Shown here: positions 49,110-49,584 of the stretch, in pieces
How the letters are laid out: each line of letters opens with the position of its first letter
How positions within the stretch are numbered: the stretch's first letter is position 1
NCBI GenBank assembly: GCA_001839685.1
Contig: MLAK01000879.1
Coordinates: 1-49,584, forward strand
Direction: 5' to 3'
Source: Tritrichomonas foetus
Lineage: Eukaryota > Parabasalia > Tritrichomonadida > Tritrichomonadidae
Length of the DNA stretch: 49,584 nt
Translations under genes and position numbers: made by a program
Notes under the pieces: model-generated
The model's database searches: none
What the model was told of the DNA's origin: nothing
What the model saw: the letters and a program-made list of their open reading frames with translations, nothing else

Positions 49110-49584
49110 ATTCTATTTTTCATGTAATAATTAATAATTTTATAAAATACCATTTTTACTCATTTTTTTTTTTTTTTAAAAAAATATATATATATTACCT
49201 TATTAGACGAAAGTCAGATGAAAATAAGAAGAAATGGCTCAATGCAATAAGGAAAATTTAGGTTTTGCTTTTCATCTGAATATTTATTCTTTTAAATATT
49301 GGAAGGAAAATCTATTATCAATCTCCAAAGTCATAATTTGTGTTAAAACGTGAATAATACAAACAAAGAAACACCTATTTTATCAGTGAAGTGAATTCCA
49401 AATTAATTTAAATATGGTTACACTTTTACCTGATTTTGGTACGAATAACATTTATAGGATTGAGAAAGAGAATTTAATGCATAATTACAGTTTGTGGGTC
49501 GATATGAGTTAGGAAAAGCTTTATGGGATCAATTTATGGAAAAAAGGATATATTTTGAATGAAATGATTGAAAATAAATTGAAT
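49110..49584. other. AT-rich right edge of the window
   Basis: A T15A7 tract and TATATATA lie shortly after the coiled-coil stop codon. A short ATG frame at 49414 (MVTLLPDFGTNN...) stops after about 32 codons and then continues in other frames; it could be the edge of a decayed gene but cannot be assigned. Confidence 0.4.

Overview
The window looks like nuclear DNA of a trichomonad (Parabasalia), most likely a Tritrichomonas-type genome. The evidence is AT-rich sequence with long uninterrupted genes read in the standard code, protein families typical of the group (many-pass membrane PAS receptor, kinase with Sel1 repeats, large LRR protein with an N-terminal PH-like part, ankyrin-RING protein), Asn/Gln-rich insertions, and short Inr-like TCA(+1)YW motifs 4-20 bases before several ATGs. 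Species cannot be fixed from sequence alone. A 13-base run of N marks an assembly gap. Layout from left to right: tRNA-Asp(GTC) at 1.1 kb (minus); a 1485-residue membrane PAS protein (minus); BBS9 of the BBSome (plus); the spliceosomal core protein SmD3 (minus); a ~2985-residue TRRAP/Tra1-like pseudo-PIKK with a Gln/His tract (plus); a PPP-type Ser/Thr phosphatase (plus); a decayed ankyrin-like segment; a small membrane-protein ORF and a PX-domain protein (both minus); a NEK kinase with a long disordered tail (minus); a small single-pass membrane protein (minus); a 2.6 kb gene graveyard bounded by an inverted repeat, holding fossils of a GH95 alpha-L-fucosidase and a protein kinase; an Asn-rich repeat protein (plus); a pseudokinase with a ubiquitin-like N-terminus and about 16 Sel1 repeats (minus); a 2.3 kb gap with short coding-like islands; a CARMIL-like LRR protein (plus); an SRm160/SRRM1-like PWI-domain protein (minus); an ankyrin-RING gene broken by one in-frame TGA (plus); and a coiled-coil protein with a repeated Cys-Leu-Lys motif (plus). 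There are no operons. Neighbours are unrelated in function and have individual promoters; several pairs are divergent or convergent. Themes that recur are signalling (PAS receptor, NEK, pseudokinase, PPP phosphatase, PX), cytoskeleton and flagella (BBS9, NEK, CARMIL-like, coiled coil), and pre-mRNA or chromatin machinery (SmD3, SRRM1-like, TRRAP). The most novel non-genic signal is a pair of homologous, unusually GC-rich foldback elements (about 18.7-18.94 kb and 23.5-23.73 kb). The better copy has 10-base terminal inverted repeats and flanking TA dinucleotides, as expected of a mariner-type MITE. Other points for follow-up are four repeated SFV...PxWA boxes in the NEK tail, the HRD-to-HRN change in the Sel1 kinase, the single TGA in the ankyrin-RING gene, the degenerate end of the PAS receptor, and the GH95 fossil, which may record an old bacterial gene acquisition.
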